64,000 nucleotides of DNA from positions 1 to 64,000 of the forward strand of contig CAVVFJ010000008.1 of the NCBI GenBank assembly GCA_963747425.1. Reading direction: 5' to 3'. The notes below the pieces were generated by a model, which saw nothing but the letters and a program-made list of their open reading frames with translations, had not been told where the DNA came from and did not search any database. Below, in pieces: positions 9,180 to 18,421 of the stretch. Made by a program: the position numbers and the translations under genes. The stretch is from DASUPK01 sp963747425. Lineage in GTDB: Bacteria > Actinomycetota > Thermoleophilia > Solirubrobacterales > 70-9. The stretch's first letter is position 1, and every line of letters begins with the position of its first letter.

Positions 9180-9568
9180 GGCAGCGGCCTTCCCGGGTAC
9201 TGGAGCTGCTGGACGGCCCAGCCGTTCCCGTCGGGATCCTTGAAGAAGACGAAGCGGCCCCAGGGGAAGTCCTGGACCTCGCTGACCTCGACGCCACGCT
9301 CGGCTAGCTCCGCCCGGGCGGCATCCGCGTCCTCGACGACCATCTGGATTCCGTCGATGCTGCCGGGCTTCATCTCGTGGGCGCCCGTGGTGAGCGCGAT
9401 CGAGCAGGCCGATCCGGGGGGGGTGAGCTGGACGAATCGGATCTCGTCGCTCACCGTGTGGTCGTGATCGTCGTTGAACCCGGCCTTCTCGACATAGAAG
9501 GACTTGGCCCTGTCGATGTCCGAGACCGGGATCTGAATCAGCTCCAGCTTCATTTCGACCTTCGCCAT
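9176..9568 (-). CDS. VOC (glyoxalase/bleomycin-resistance fold) family protein
   Basis: A 130-residue protein with two beta-alpha-beta-beta-beta modules: LELIQIPVSDIDRAKSFY at the start, and later GIQMVVEDADAARAEL and FFKDPDGNGWAVQQL. The DPDGN turn before the final strand is typical of small VOC proteins. Candidate metal ligands are near the strand ends, but the substrate cannot be told. It diverges from a MarR regulator, and the 97-base gap contains an inverted repeat, so MarR probably controls it. Confidence 0.85.
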
Positions 9569-9640
9569 CTCGAATCCCCTTTCGGTCGGCGGAGCCCTCT
9601 AAGCTCCCCCTTGTTCGGTGAGTTACTTATCTGCTAAACA

Positions 9641-9655
9641 TCTTAGTATCTAAGA
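9641..9655. promoter_or_regulatory. Candidate MarR operator, perfect inverted repeat
   Basis: TCTTAG (9641-9646) and CTAAGA (9650-9655) are perfect inverted repeats with a 3-base spacer, in an AT-rich gap between divergent VOC and MarR genes. The repeat ends 10 bases before the MarR ATG at 9666, which has no Shine-Dalgarno sequence and is probably leaderless, so binding would block the MarR promoter itself. Confidence 0.6.
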
Positions 9656-9665
9656 GATTATCACA

Positions 9666-10139
9666 ATGGCACAACGTCGGAGGAAGAGCGAGCAGATCGA
9701 CGAGCTGGTCCGGGAGTTCCGGACCAGCGGCAATCAGGACGACGCTTTCGACAACCTGGCCGCCCAGCGCCTGGGCGTGAACGAGACCGACCTCCACTGC
9801 CTCAACATCGTCGAGAACAGCGGGGGCCTCACTGCCGGGGAGCTGGCGGACGCGGCCGGACTGACGACCGGGGCGGTCACCGGTGTCATCGACCGGCTCG
9901 AGCGGGTCGGATTCGCGCGCCGCGTCCCGGATCCCGGCGACCGGCGCCGGGTCAAGCTCGAGGTGACGCCGAAGTTCTACTCCCGCGCCGAGAAGATCTG
10001 GGGGCCGGTGGCCGCCGACTGGTCGAAGGTCCTGTCACGGGAGTTCAGCGCCGAGGAGCTCGAGCGGATCATCGAGTTCCTGCGGACGACCAACGAGCTG
10101 AACCGGCGCCACCTGGACCGCCTCAGGGAGATGAAATGA
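9666..10139 (+). CDS. MarR-family transcriptional regulator
   Basis: A 157-residue winged-helix protein. The DNA-binding core runs from about residue 38 to 105: LHCLNIVENSGGLTAGELADAAG, the recognition helix TTGAVTGVIDRLERVGFARR and the wing DPGDRRRVKLEVT. Terminal helices would form the dimer. It diverges from the VOC gene across an AT-rich spacer with a 6-bp inverted repeat, and the PEP-mutase-like gene follows 7 bases downstream in the same operon. It therefore likely autoregulates and controls both neighbours. The ligand is unknown. Confidence 0.9.
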   Translation: MAQRRRKSEQIDELVREFRTSGNQDDAFDNLAAQRLGVNETDLHCLNIVENSGGLTAGELADAAGLTTGAVTGVIDRLERVGFARRVPDPGDRRRVKLEVTPKFYSRAEKIWGPVAADWSKVLSREFSAEELERIIEFLRTTNELNRRHLDRLREMK

Positions 10140-10146
10140 TCGAGGG

Positions 10147-10950
10147 GTGGCGACGCAGCAGGAGAAGGGCGAGGCCCTAGTCGCTCTCCACGAGGGCGAG
10201 CCCTTCGTGATTCCCAATCCCTGGGACGCGGGATCCGCCAAGATCCTCGCCGGGCTCGGCTTCAAGGCGCTCGCCACCACCAGCAGCGGCTTTGCGTTCA
10301 CGCTCGGACGGCCGGACGGCGCCGTCGACCTCGACGAGGTGGCGGCGCACGTGAGCGATCCTCACGAAGCCACGGACCTGCCCGTATCCGTCGATCTCGA
10401 GAACGGCTACGGCCCGGCGCCCGAGGATGCCGCTCTGGCGATCACCCGCGTCGCCGAGGCGGGCGCCGTCGGCGGCTCGATCGAGGACTACGACCGCGAC
10501 GACGGCGAGCTCTATGAGCTCGAGCGGGCCGCCGAGCGGGTCGCGGCCGCGGTGGAGGCGGCCAGGGCGCTGGACTTCCCGTTCACCCTGACGGCCCGAG
10601 CCGAGAACCACCTCCGCGGCAACCCGGATCTCGACGACACCATCGCCCGGCTTCGTGCGTTCGAGGAGGCCGGGGCCGGCGTGCTCTACGCGCCGGGGCT
10701 GCTGAGCGTGGAGGAGATCAAGGCCGTCTGCGACGGCGTCTCGAAGCCGGTCAACGTCCTCGCCTTCGGCCGCCTCGGGCTGACCTTCGATCAGATCGCC
10801 GAGGCGGGCGCCCAGCGCGTCAGCGTGGGCGGTGGGCTCACCTGGGCGGCCGTGAACGGCGCCATCGAGGCGGCCGAGCGGGTGATCGACGACGGCGACT
10901 TCTCCGGCATGGGCACGCCCGGCCGGGTGAAGGAGTGGCTCGGCGCCTAG
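10147..10950 (+). CDS. Isocitrate lyase/PEP mutase superfamily protein
   Basis: GTG at 10147 begins a 267-residue TIM-barrel protein 7 bases after the MarR stop. FVIPNPWDAGSAKIL at 20-34, VSVDLENGYG, GGSIEDYD and FTLTARAENHL match the isocitrate lyase/phosphoenolpyruvate mutase superfamily; the Asp, Glu and Arg residues in these motifs bind Mg2+ and oxyacid substrates. The lyase-type catalytic Cys loop (KKCGH) is absent, so it is not a true isocitrate lyase. Cleavage or rearrangement of a 2-oxo or 2-hydroxy acid is likely, but the substrate is not predictable. Its stop overlaps the convergent secreted-protein gene. Confidence 0.82.
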   Translation: MATQQEKGEALVALHEGEPFVIPNPWDAGSAKILAGLGFKALATTSSGFAFTLGRPDGAVDLDEVAAHVSDPHEATDLPVSVDLENGYGPAPEDAALAITRVAEAGAVGGSIEDYDRDDGELYELERAAERVAAAVEAARALDFPFTLTARAENHLRGNPDLDDTIARLRAFEEAGAGVLYAPGLLSVEEIKAVCDGVSKPVNVLAFGRLGLTFDQIAEAGAQRVSVGGGLTWAAVNGAIEAAERVIDDGDFSGMGTPGRVKEWLGA

Positions 10951-11678
10951 CCGAGCGGGGTGACCCAGAGGCGGCGCTGGGAGAAGGTCGCCCTCGTGCC
11001 GCTGCAGCCGCAGTAGGCGTAGCGGAGCTCGTATGTGTGGCTGCCGGCCGTGGTGACGAACATCACCGGCGCGGCCGGACCGGTGGTGCCGCAGCCGCCG
11101 GTGATCGACTCGATCGAGGCCGGCGTGCCCCAGGTGCCCGAGATCAGGTCGGCGGAGGCGAACAGCGCGGGCCCCGGGAGGCCGGCGACCGTCTCGCAGA
11201 CGTCGCTCTGCCCCGGCATCGCCGAGCCGTCCTGGAAGAGAGCCACGGCTCCCGCGTCTTCGCCGAGGCGGGCTTGCGCCGCGACCTCGATCAGTCCGGT
11301 GCCCTGCGGCGCGTTGGTCGCCTGCGGTACGGAGACCGTCACCGAGGGGCCACCGGAGCGGGCGACGTAGGCACTCGTGCTGGCGGTCGTGACCGCCCCG
11401 CTCGCCTCGGCGAACACGGGGGCGATGCCGGGGGCGGGGGCCGGGGCGCCCGCCGTCGCGGCGAGCTTCCGGGCGAGCTTCAGCGCGCGCTCCGCGCGCT
11501 TCCTGGCCTTCTTCGCCACCCCCAGTGCGTGGCGGGCCTTGGTCCGGGACGCGTTGGCGATCTGGTTCGCGTCGAACAGACGCGGCTCCCTGCCACCCGA
11601 GACTCCAGCCAGGGCCGGGACCGCCACTGCGACGATCGCCACCAGGGCGAGACCAGCGAGCATCCAGCGTCGTTTCAT
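10947..11678 (-). CDS. Secreted hypothetical protein with basic Ala-rich helix
   Basis: ATG at 11678 gives 243 residues and lies 9 bases after a G-rich ribosome-binding stretch. It has a basic N-terminus (MKRRW), a signal peptide (AGLALVAIVAVAVPALAG), then an Arg/Lys/Ala-rich helix (KKARKRAERALKLARKLAA). The rest is a beta-rich domain of about 150 residues with several Cys residues near its end (RYAYCGCSGTRATF). The domain plan of signal peptide, SRTKARHALGVAKKARK helix and beta domain recalls other lineage-specific exported proteins of Thermoleophilia. No enzymatic motif is visible. Confidence 0.65.
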   Translation of the reverse strand: MKRRWMLAGLALVAIVAVAVPALAGVSGGREPRLFDANQIANASRTKARHALGVAKKARKRAERALKLARKLAATAGAPAPAPGIAPVFAEASGAVTTASTSAYVARSGGPSVTVSVPQATNAPQGTGLIEVAAQARLGEDAGAVALFQDGSAMPGQSDVCETVAGLPGPALFASADLISGTWGTPASIESITGGCGTTGPAAPVMFVTTAGSHTYELRYAYCGCSGTRATFSQRRLWVTPLG

Positions 11679-11829
11679 CCGGACCAACCCCCTTCGAGTC
11701 GCTTGATGGGCCGACCGTAGAGGCCGGGGCGGTCGTAAAAGCCCCGTTGGACGACTGTTCGCCGTGGCGGGCCGGCCGCCGCGCTAGCGCTTCTTGCCGC
11801 TCAGCAAGACCCGAGGGGGTTCGCCCCGG

Positions 11830-12708
11830 CTACTTCGCCGGGACGTCGGTCGGCATCTTGGTCTGCCGGGCGAGCACCTTGGAGAAGGTGCGCTCGGGCA
11901 GGTTGCCCTTGAGCCGGGCGGCGACCTTCGCGTCGGTGCCGACCAGGTAGCGGTGCTTCGGCTTGTCCGAGCGGATCGCCTTGTGGATCACCTTGGCGAC
12001 CTTGTCGGGGTGGATACCCCGGTCGGCGGTCTCATTGAGGACCTCGCCGAAGCGGGTCAGCTGCTTTCCGTAGAGACGGCGGGCGGCAGGCGAGAGGCCC
12101 TTGACCTGATCGGACGCCGTATCGGCGCCCTTCGCCCAGATCGCCGTGTCGATCGAGCCAGGCTCGACCACGGCCACGTCGATGCCCCAGGGCTTCACCT
12201 CCGCCCTCAGCGCCTCGCCCAGAGCCTCGATGCCGAACTTGCTGGCGTTATATGGAGAGAGGAAGGGGGTCGCGATGCGGCCGCCGATCGACGCGATGAA
12301 GACGACCGTGCCCTTGGCCTTTCGAACCATTCCCATGAAGGCCTGGGTCACGGCGATCTGCCCGATCAGGTTCACCTCGAGGGTGTCGCGGAAGCTGTCG
12401 AGCGGCATGAACTCGATCGGCCCGCCGCCGCCCACGCCGGCGTTGTTGACCAGCCCGACCAGTCCCTCCTTGCCGACCGCGCGCTGAACCTTTCGCTTGG
12501 CCGCTGAGATCGAGCGCTCCTTGGTGACATCGATCGTGATCGGGGTGAGCCGGTCCGAGCTCTCCTCCGAGAGCGCCGTGGCGTCGGCCTGCTTGCGGAC
12601 GCCCGCGAACACGCGGTAGCCCTTCTTGTCGAGCAGGAGGGCGGCGGCGCGGCCGATCCCGGTCGAAGCCCCGGTGACCACAACCGCGCCGCTTTCGTTG
12701 CCGGCCAT
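11830..12708 (-). CDS. Short-chain dehydrogenase/reductase (SDR)
   Basis: A classical SDR of 292 residues from the ATG at 12708. It has the NAD(P)-binding TGASTGIG near the N-terminus, the NNAGVGGGG motif, and the catalytic triad in IASIGGRIATPF and SPYNASK (Ser, then Tyr-x3-Lys). Length and the variable C-terminus (about 60 residues with many Lys and Arg) suggest a reductase for a lipid or other hydrophobic substrate, but this is not provable here. It diverges from the UDP-GlcNAc 2-epimerase gene with about 50 bases between starts. Confidence 0.85.
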   Translation of the reverse strand: MAGNESGAVVVTGASTGIGRAAALLLDKKGYRVFAGVRKQADATALSEESSDRLTPITIDVTKERSISAAKRKVQRAVGKEGLVGLVNNAGVGGGGPIEFMPLDSFRDTLEVNLIGQIAVTQAFMGMVRKAKGTVVFIASIGGRIATPFLSPYNASKFGIEALGEALRAEVKPWGIDVAVVEPGSIDTAIWAKGADTASDQVKGLSPAARRLYGKQLTRFGEVLNETADRGIHPDKVAKVIHKAIRSDKPKHRYLVGTDAKVAARLKGNLPERTFSKVLARQTKMPTDVPAK

Positions 12709-12758
12709 ACGCCCGGGGGACACTACCGAAGCCGATCCAGCCGCTAGGTTGCTCCGCT

Positions 12759-13850
12759 GTGACTGCCAGCGTGCTCGCGGTCGTGGGGGCCCGGCCCAAC
12801 TTCGTCAAGACGGCCCCCGTCGTCGCCGCCCTGGAGCAATCCGAGGGGATCTCGCTCCGGCTCCTTCACACAGGCCAGCATTACGACCGGGCGCTCTCGG
12901 ATGGGTTCATCGAGCGGCTCGGGATGCGCGAGCCCGACGCCAACCTGGGCGTCGGCTCCGGGACCCATGCGGACCAGACCGCGGGAGTCCTGACCGGGGT
13001 CGAGGCGGACCTGCTCTCAAACCCGGCGGACCTGGTTCTGGTCGCCGGCGACGTCAACTCGACGATGGCCGCCGCGCTCGCCGCCACCAAGCTCGGGGCG
13101 GCGGTCGCCCACATCGAGTCGGGGCTTCGCTCGAACGACTGGGAGATGCCCGAGGAGGTGAATCGCGTCGTCACCGACCGCGTCTCCGATCTCCTGCTCT
13201 GCACCTCGCAGGACGCCATCGCCAACCTGGCGGCGGAGGGGATCGAGGGCGACGCGGTCCAGCTGGTCGGGAACACGATGATCGACAGCCTCTTCAGGCT
13301 GCTCGAGGACGTGAACCGGCCGGCGGTGCTCGGCAGGAACGCGGTGAAGAGCCGCGAGTTCGTGCTGGTCACCCTGCACCGCCCCGCGCTGGTGGACGAC
13401 CCGGAGAGGCTCGGCCCGACGATGGAGGTGCTCGCCGGCATCGCGGACTCGATCCCCGTGGTCTTCCCGGTGCACCCGCGCACGAGAGAGCGGCTGGCGG
13501 GGACCGGGTCCGGCTGGGGAAAGGTGATCCTGACGCCGCCGATGGACTACGACGACTTCATCGCCCTCGAGGCGGAGGCCCGGATGGTGATCACCGACTC
13601 CGGCGGCATCCAGGAGGAGACCACCGTGCTCGGCGTCCCCTGTCTCACCTACCGCACCACCACCGAGCGGCCGATCACCCTCGAGCTGGGCACCAACGAG
13701 CTGGTCGGGGTCGACCCGAAGGCGCTGCAGGAGGCCGCCCAGCGCACGCTCGCCGCCGAGCCGCCCGCCCAGGCGCCTGAGATCCCGCTCTGGGACGGCC
13801 AGGCGGGCCCCCGTGCGGCGGCCGCGATCGAGGCCTTTCTCGCCCGCTGA
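12759..13850 (+). CDS. wecB: UDP-N-acetylglucosamine 2-epimerase (non-hydrolysing)
   Basis: A GTG-start protein of 363 residues with the GT-B-like fold of bacterial UDP-GlcNAc 2-epimerases. GARPNFVKTAPV at 10-21, TGQHYD at 38-43, HIESGLRSNDWEMPEEVNR, HRPALVDDPERL and DSGGIQEETTVLGVP are the conserved motifs; the last includes UDP-binding and catalytic residues. It interconverts UDP-GlcNAc and UDP-ManNAc for surface polysaccharides or teichoic-acid-type polymers. A 16-bp hairpin begins 10 bases after its stop and could serve as terminator. Confidence 0.93.
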   Translation: MTASVLAVVGARPNFVKTAPVVAALEQSEGISLRLLHTGQHYDRALSDGFIERLGMREPDANLGVGSGTHADQTAGVLTGVEADLLSNPADLVLVAGDVNSTMAAALAATKLGAAVAHIESGLRSNDWEMPEEVNRVVTDRVSDLLLCTSQDAIANLAAEGIEGDAVQLVGNTMIDSLFRLLEDVNRPAVLGRNAVKSREFVLVTLHRPALVDDPERLGPTMEVLAGIADSIPVVFPVHPRTRERLAGTGSGWGKVILTPPMDYDDFIALEAEARMVITDSGGIQEETTVLGVPCLTYRTTTERPITLELGTNELVGVDPKALQEAAQRTLAAEPPAQAPEIPLWDGQAGPRAAAAIEAFLAR

Positions 13851-13859
13851 CCAACCCCT

Positions 13860-13906
13860 GGGGTCGGGTCTTGCATCCAACAAGGCGTATTGCAAGACCT
13901 GACCCC
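13860..13906. repeat. REP-like palindromic element with 16-bp arms
   Basis: GGGGTCGGGTCTTGCA (13860-13875) and TGCAAGACCTGACCCC (13891-13906) pair as a 16-bp stem with one G.T wobble and a 15-base loop. The element sits 10 bases after the wecB stop. GC-rich palindromes of this type in intergenic gaps are typical of REP or miniature mobile elements, and it may also act as a transcription terminator, although no T-run follows. Confidence 0.65.
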
Positions 13907-13945
13907 CTTGGAGGAGCAGGCACGGACCACACGAATGCCCGCACC

Positions 13946-14458
13946 ATGAAGACCGCAAGCCGCACCCTGGTCAAGTCCCCGCCCGAGGTCTGGGAGCAGA
14001 TCGACCAACCCGGGCGAATGCAGGGCCTGATGTCCGCCCTGGTCGGACACGCGACCGACGTCAGCGTCTACGAGCGCGAGGAGGAGTCCAAGCTCGCCTG
14101 GAAGGCAGCGTCCGACGAGGCCCGGATCGAGGTCGAGATGGCCGAGAAGGGCTGGGGGACGAACGTGAGCGTCAGCGCCGAGAACGGCCAGGCCCCAACG
14201 AAGCTCGAGGGCTGGCTCGACGCCGTGCTCGACGAGCTGGCCACGCCTACCAAGCGCCCCTTCGAGGGCATGAGCGATGGGACCGAGCCCGCGCCCGAGC
14301 CCGAGGCACCGCAGCCCGAGATCGCGGTCGTCGAGGAGGCACCTGCCGAGCCTGAGCCCGAGCAGCCGCCTGAGCCCGAGCAGCCGGTTGAGGAAGAGGC
14401 CCCCGCGGCCGAGAGCCCCCCGCCGAAGAAGAAGCGCCGCCGTTTCTTCGGCTTCTGA
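13946..14458 (+). CDS. Hypothetical protein with SRPBCC-like domain and acidic Pro-rich tail
   Basis: Residues 1-100 (170 in all) start MKTASRTLVKSPPEVWEQI, similar to the first strand and helix of START/SRPBCC domains, and could bind a hydrophobic ligand. Residues ~105-158 are extremely rich in Pro, Glu and Ala. The last residues (KKKRRRFFGF) are strongly basic and aromatic, as in a membrane-surface anchor. The ATG at 13946 is preferred because the upstream region is the palindromic element; no clear Shine-Dalgarno sequence was seen. The SRPBCC assignment is tentative. Confidence 0.6.
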   Translation: MKTASRTLVKSPPEVWEQIDQPGRMQGLMSALVGHATDVSVYEREEESKLAWKAASDEARIEVEMAEKGWGTNVSVSAENGQAPTKLEGWLDAVLDELATPTKRPFEGMSDGTEPAPEPEAPQPEIAVVEEAPAEPEPEQPPEPEQPVEEEAPAAESPPPKKKRRRFFGF

Positions 14459-14501
14459 TCCGCTCGCCGCTCGGTAGGTACTCCCTATCTATCCTGTCCC
14501 G

Positions 14502-16214
14502 ATGGCCACCAGGCCAAAGGACGAGGCGCAGACCGAGGGGACCGACGGCGCAAAGGCAAACGGCGCGCCCGAGGCCGAGCAGCAGGCCGCGGTCGACGAG
14601 GACCTCCACCGCTACATCGCCCCGGTCGTGGGGCCCGACGACGAGCGGGAGATCACCGACTCCGGGATCGAGATCAAGCGCCTCTACGAGGAGGACGACG
14701 TCGCGCCGGGGCTGCAGGAGCGCCTCGGGGAGCCCGGCGAGTACCCCTTCACCCGCGGCATCCACCCCGGCATGTACCGCGATCGGCTCTGGACGATGCG
14801 CCAGTACGCCGGCTTCGCGAGCCCGGAGGACACGAACGAGCGCTACCGCTACCTGACCGAGCACGGCTCGACCGGCCTCTCGATGGCGTTCGACCTGCCG
14901 ACCCAGCTCGGCCGTGACTCCGACGACCCGCTTTGCGCGGGCGAGGTCGGCCGCACCGGCGTCCCGATCGACACGGTCGAGGACATGCGGATCTGCTTCG
15001 ACCAGATCTCCCTGGCCGAGGTCTCGACCTCGATGACGATCAACGCTCCGGCCGCGATCCTGTTGCTGCTCTACGAGCTGGTCGGCGAGGAGCAGGGCGT
15101 CCCCTCGAAGGAGCTGCGCGGCACCGTCCAGAACGACGTGCTCAAGGAGTACGTATCGCGCGGCAACTACATCTACCCGCCCGAGCCGACGATGCGGCTC
15201 ACCACCGACATCTTCGGGTACTGCGACGAGAACGTCCCGAAGTGGAACACGATCTCGATCTCCGGCTACCACATGCGCGAGAAGGGCTGCTCGGCCGTGC
15301 AGGAGGTCGCCTTCACCCTCGCCAACGCGATCGCCTATGTGGAGGGCGGAATCGCGGCCGGTCTCGACGTCAACAAGTTCGGCCAGCGGCTCGCCTTCTT
15401 CTTCAACGGACACAACAACGTCTTCCAGGAGATCGCCAAGTTCCGGGCCGTCCGCCGGATGTGGGCGAAGATCATGCGGGACCGGTTCGGCGCGACCGAC
15501 GAGAAGGCGCAGACGATCCGCTTCCACACGCAGACCGGCGGCGTCACCCTCCAGGCCCAGCAGCCGGAGGTGAACATCATCCGGGTCGCCCTTCAGGGCT
15601 TCGCCGCGGTTGCCGGAGGGACCCAGTCGCTGCACACCAACGGCTTCGACGAGGCGCTGGCCCTCCCCACCGAGCGCTCGGCTCGGATCGCCCTTCGCAC
15701 CCAGCAGGTGCTCGCTCACGAGTCCGGCGTCGCCGACACCGTCGATCCCTTCGCCGGCTCCTACTTCATCGAGTCCCTGACCGACGAGGTCGAGGAGCGC
15801 TCCTGGGAGCTGATGAAGAAGGTCGAGGACCTGGGCGGATCGGTGAACGCCCTCGAGTTCATACAGAAGGAGATCGAGGAGTCGGCGATCTCGTACCAGG
15901 AGCGCTACCGGACCGGGCAGGACATCATCGTCGGCGTCAACAAGTACGTCAGCGACCAGGTCGACGACGTCGACATCCTCAAGGTCGACCCGGAGTCCGA
16001 GAAGCGCCAGCTGGCTCGCCTCGCGAAGTTCAAGGAGGCGCGAGACCAGGCAGAGCTCGACAAGCGCCTCGAGTCGCTCCGCGACGTCGCCCGAGGCGAG
16101 GGCAACCTGCTGCCTCCGATCAAGGAGGCGCTACGGGCCGGCGGCTCGATCGGCGACGTCTGCAACGCGATGCGCGACGTCTTCGGCGAATACCGCGGCG
16201 GCGCTTTCTTCTAG
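14502..16214 (+). CDS. Methylmalonyl-CoA mutase, large (catalytic) subunit
   Basis: A 570-residue TIM-barrel mutase. After an acidic N-terminal extension the conserved core begins: EYPFTRGIHPGMY, TMRQYAGF, GLSMAFDLPTQLGRDSD, STSMTINAPA, ISISGYHMREKGC, RFHTQTGG and SLHTNGFDEALALPT. The C-terminal B12-binding domain (with D-x-H-x-x-G) is absent, so this is the split type that needs a separate small subunit, which is not in this window. It converts (R)-methylmalonyl-CoA to succinyl-CoA with adenosylcobalamin. IleCoA-type mutases share the fold; YAGF and the neighbouring carboxylase favour methylmalonyl-CoA. The pccB gene follows 9 bases downstream. Confidence 0.9.
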   Translation: MATRPKDEAQTEGTDGAKANGAPEAEQQAAVDEDLHRYIAPVVGPDDEREITDSGIEIKRLYEEDDVAPGLQERLGEPGEYPFTRGIHPGMYRDRLWTMRQYAGFASPEDTNERYRYLTEHGSTGLSMAFDLPTQLGRDSDDPLCAGEVGRTGVPIDTVEDMRICFDQISLAEVSTSMTINAPAAILLLLYELVGEEQGVPSKELRGTVQNDVLKEYVSRGNYIYPPEPTMRLTTDIFGYCDENVPKWNTISISGYHMREKGCSAVQEVAFTLANAIAYVEGGIAAGLDVNKFGQRLAFFFNGHNNVFQEIAKFRAVRRMWAKIMRDRFGATDEKAQTIRFHTQTGGVTLQAQQPEVNIIRVALQGFAAVAGGTQSLHTNGFDEALALPTERSARIALRTQQVLAHESGVADTVDPFAGSYFIESLTDEVEERSWELMKKVEDLGGSVNALEFIQKEIEESAISYQERYRTGQDIIVGVNKYVSDQVDDVDILKVDPESEKRQLARLAKFKEARDQAELDKRLESLRDVARGEGNLLPPIKEALRAGGSIGDVCNAMRDVFGEYRGGAFF

Positions 16215-16223
16215 GTTCCTGCC

Positions 16224-17791
<1,568 letters not shown>

Positions 17792-17792
<1 letters not shown>

Positions 17793-18025
17793 TGGCCCGC
17801 AACGGCAGGCAGAGCCCTCCCCGTCCCAGGATCGAGATCCGGAGCGCCGCCGCCGCGCCCGACGAGGCCGCCGCGATCGCCGCGGCGCTCGAGCGCTTCC
17901 TCCGGGAGACAGCACCGTCGCCGCGTCCGGCCGAGGTGAGCCGCTGGCAGCGAGCCGCGCTCGCGGAGGGGATCGGATCGAGGCCGGGCCTCGGCAGCGG
18001 CTGGGGAATCCCGCCCGGGGCGTGA
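17792..18025 (+). CDS. Acyl-CoA carboxylase epsilon subunit
   Basis: A 77-residue frame starts at GTG 17792, sharing one base with the pccB stop (TAGTG). Residues 14-39 (IEIRSAAAAPDEAAAIAAAL) match the beta-strand plus helix of actinobacterial epsilon subunits, which usually read RVVRGNPTxEELAALxAxL. SRWQRAALAEG near the end fits the usual Trp-containing C-terminal helix. Such small subunits bind beta and activate the carboxylase complex in Mycobacterium and Streptomyces. Coupling to pccB supports the call; sequence similarity is low, as is normal in this family. Confidence 0.75.
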
Positions 18026-18101
18026 GCGGGACTTGTGCCCGGAGCGCAAGTGCAATAGAACACTTGCCGCAAACCCCATCGCGCTCAAATGAGGAGGGCT
18101 C

Positions 18102-18311
18102 GTGGCCGTCGTAAAGATTCTCGAACTGGTCGGAAGCTCCAAGAAGTCTTCGGATGACGCCGCACAGCAGGCGCTGAAACAGGCGCAGGGCTCGCTTCGG
18201 AACATCCGCGCGATCGACGTCGTCTCGACCGGCCTGCGCGGGGAGAACCTCGATGAGTGGCGCGCCCACGTGCGGGTCGCGTTCCTGGTCGAGGGCAGCG
18301 ACGTCGACTGA
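18102..18311 (+). CDS. Dodecin family flavin-binding protein
   Basis: A 69-residue protein with GTG start at 18102 and GAGGAGG 4-5 bases upstream. VVKILELVGSSKKSSDDAAQQALKQA followed by a central segment and LDEWRAHVRVAFLVEG is the dodecin (DUF1458) pattern: three strands around one helix, with Trp stacking on flavin. Dodecins form hollow dodecamers that bind and buffer FMN or other flavins. It sits 76 bases after the carboxylase epsilon gene, but there is no evidence that it is in the same operon. Confidence 0.9.
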   Translation: MAVVKILELVGSSKKSSDDAAQQALKQAQGSLRNIRAIDVVSTGLRGENLDEWRAHVRVAFLVEGSDVD

Positions 18312-18421
18312 GTTTGGGAGGAGAGTGTGGCGGCGGGCGCCGGCAGGGCGACGCCCGCCGCCGCTTGATTCACCCCGCAACGCGGCCTACCCTGGACCCT
18401 CAACGGACCAGGGGGTCGGTC

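Noticed and set aside
14459..14501. Cobalamin riboswitch before the methylmalonyl-CoA mutase
   Set aside because: Only 43 bases separate the two genes and no B12-box is visible.
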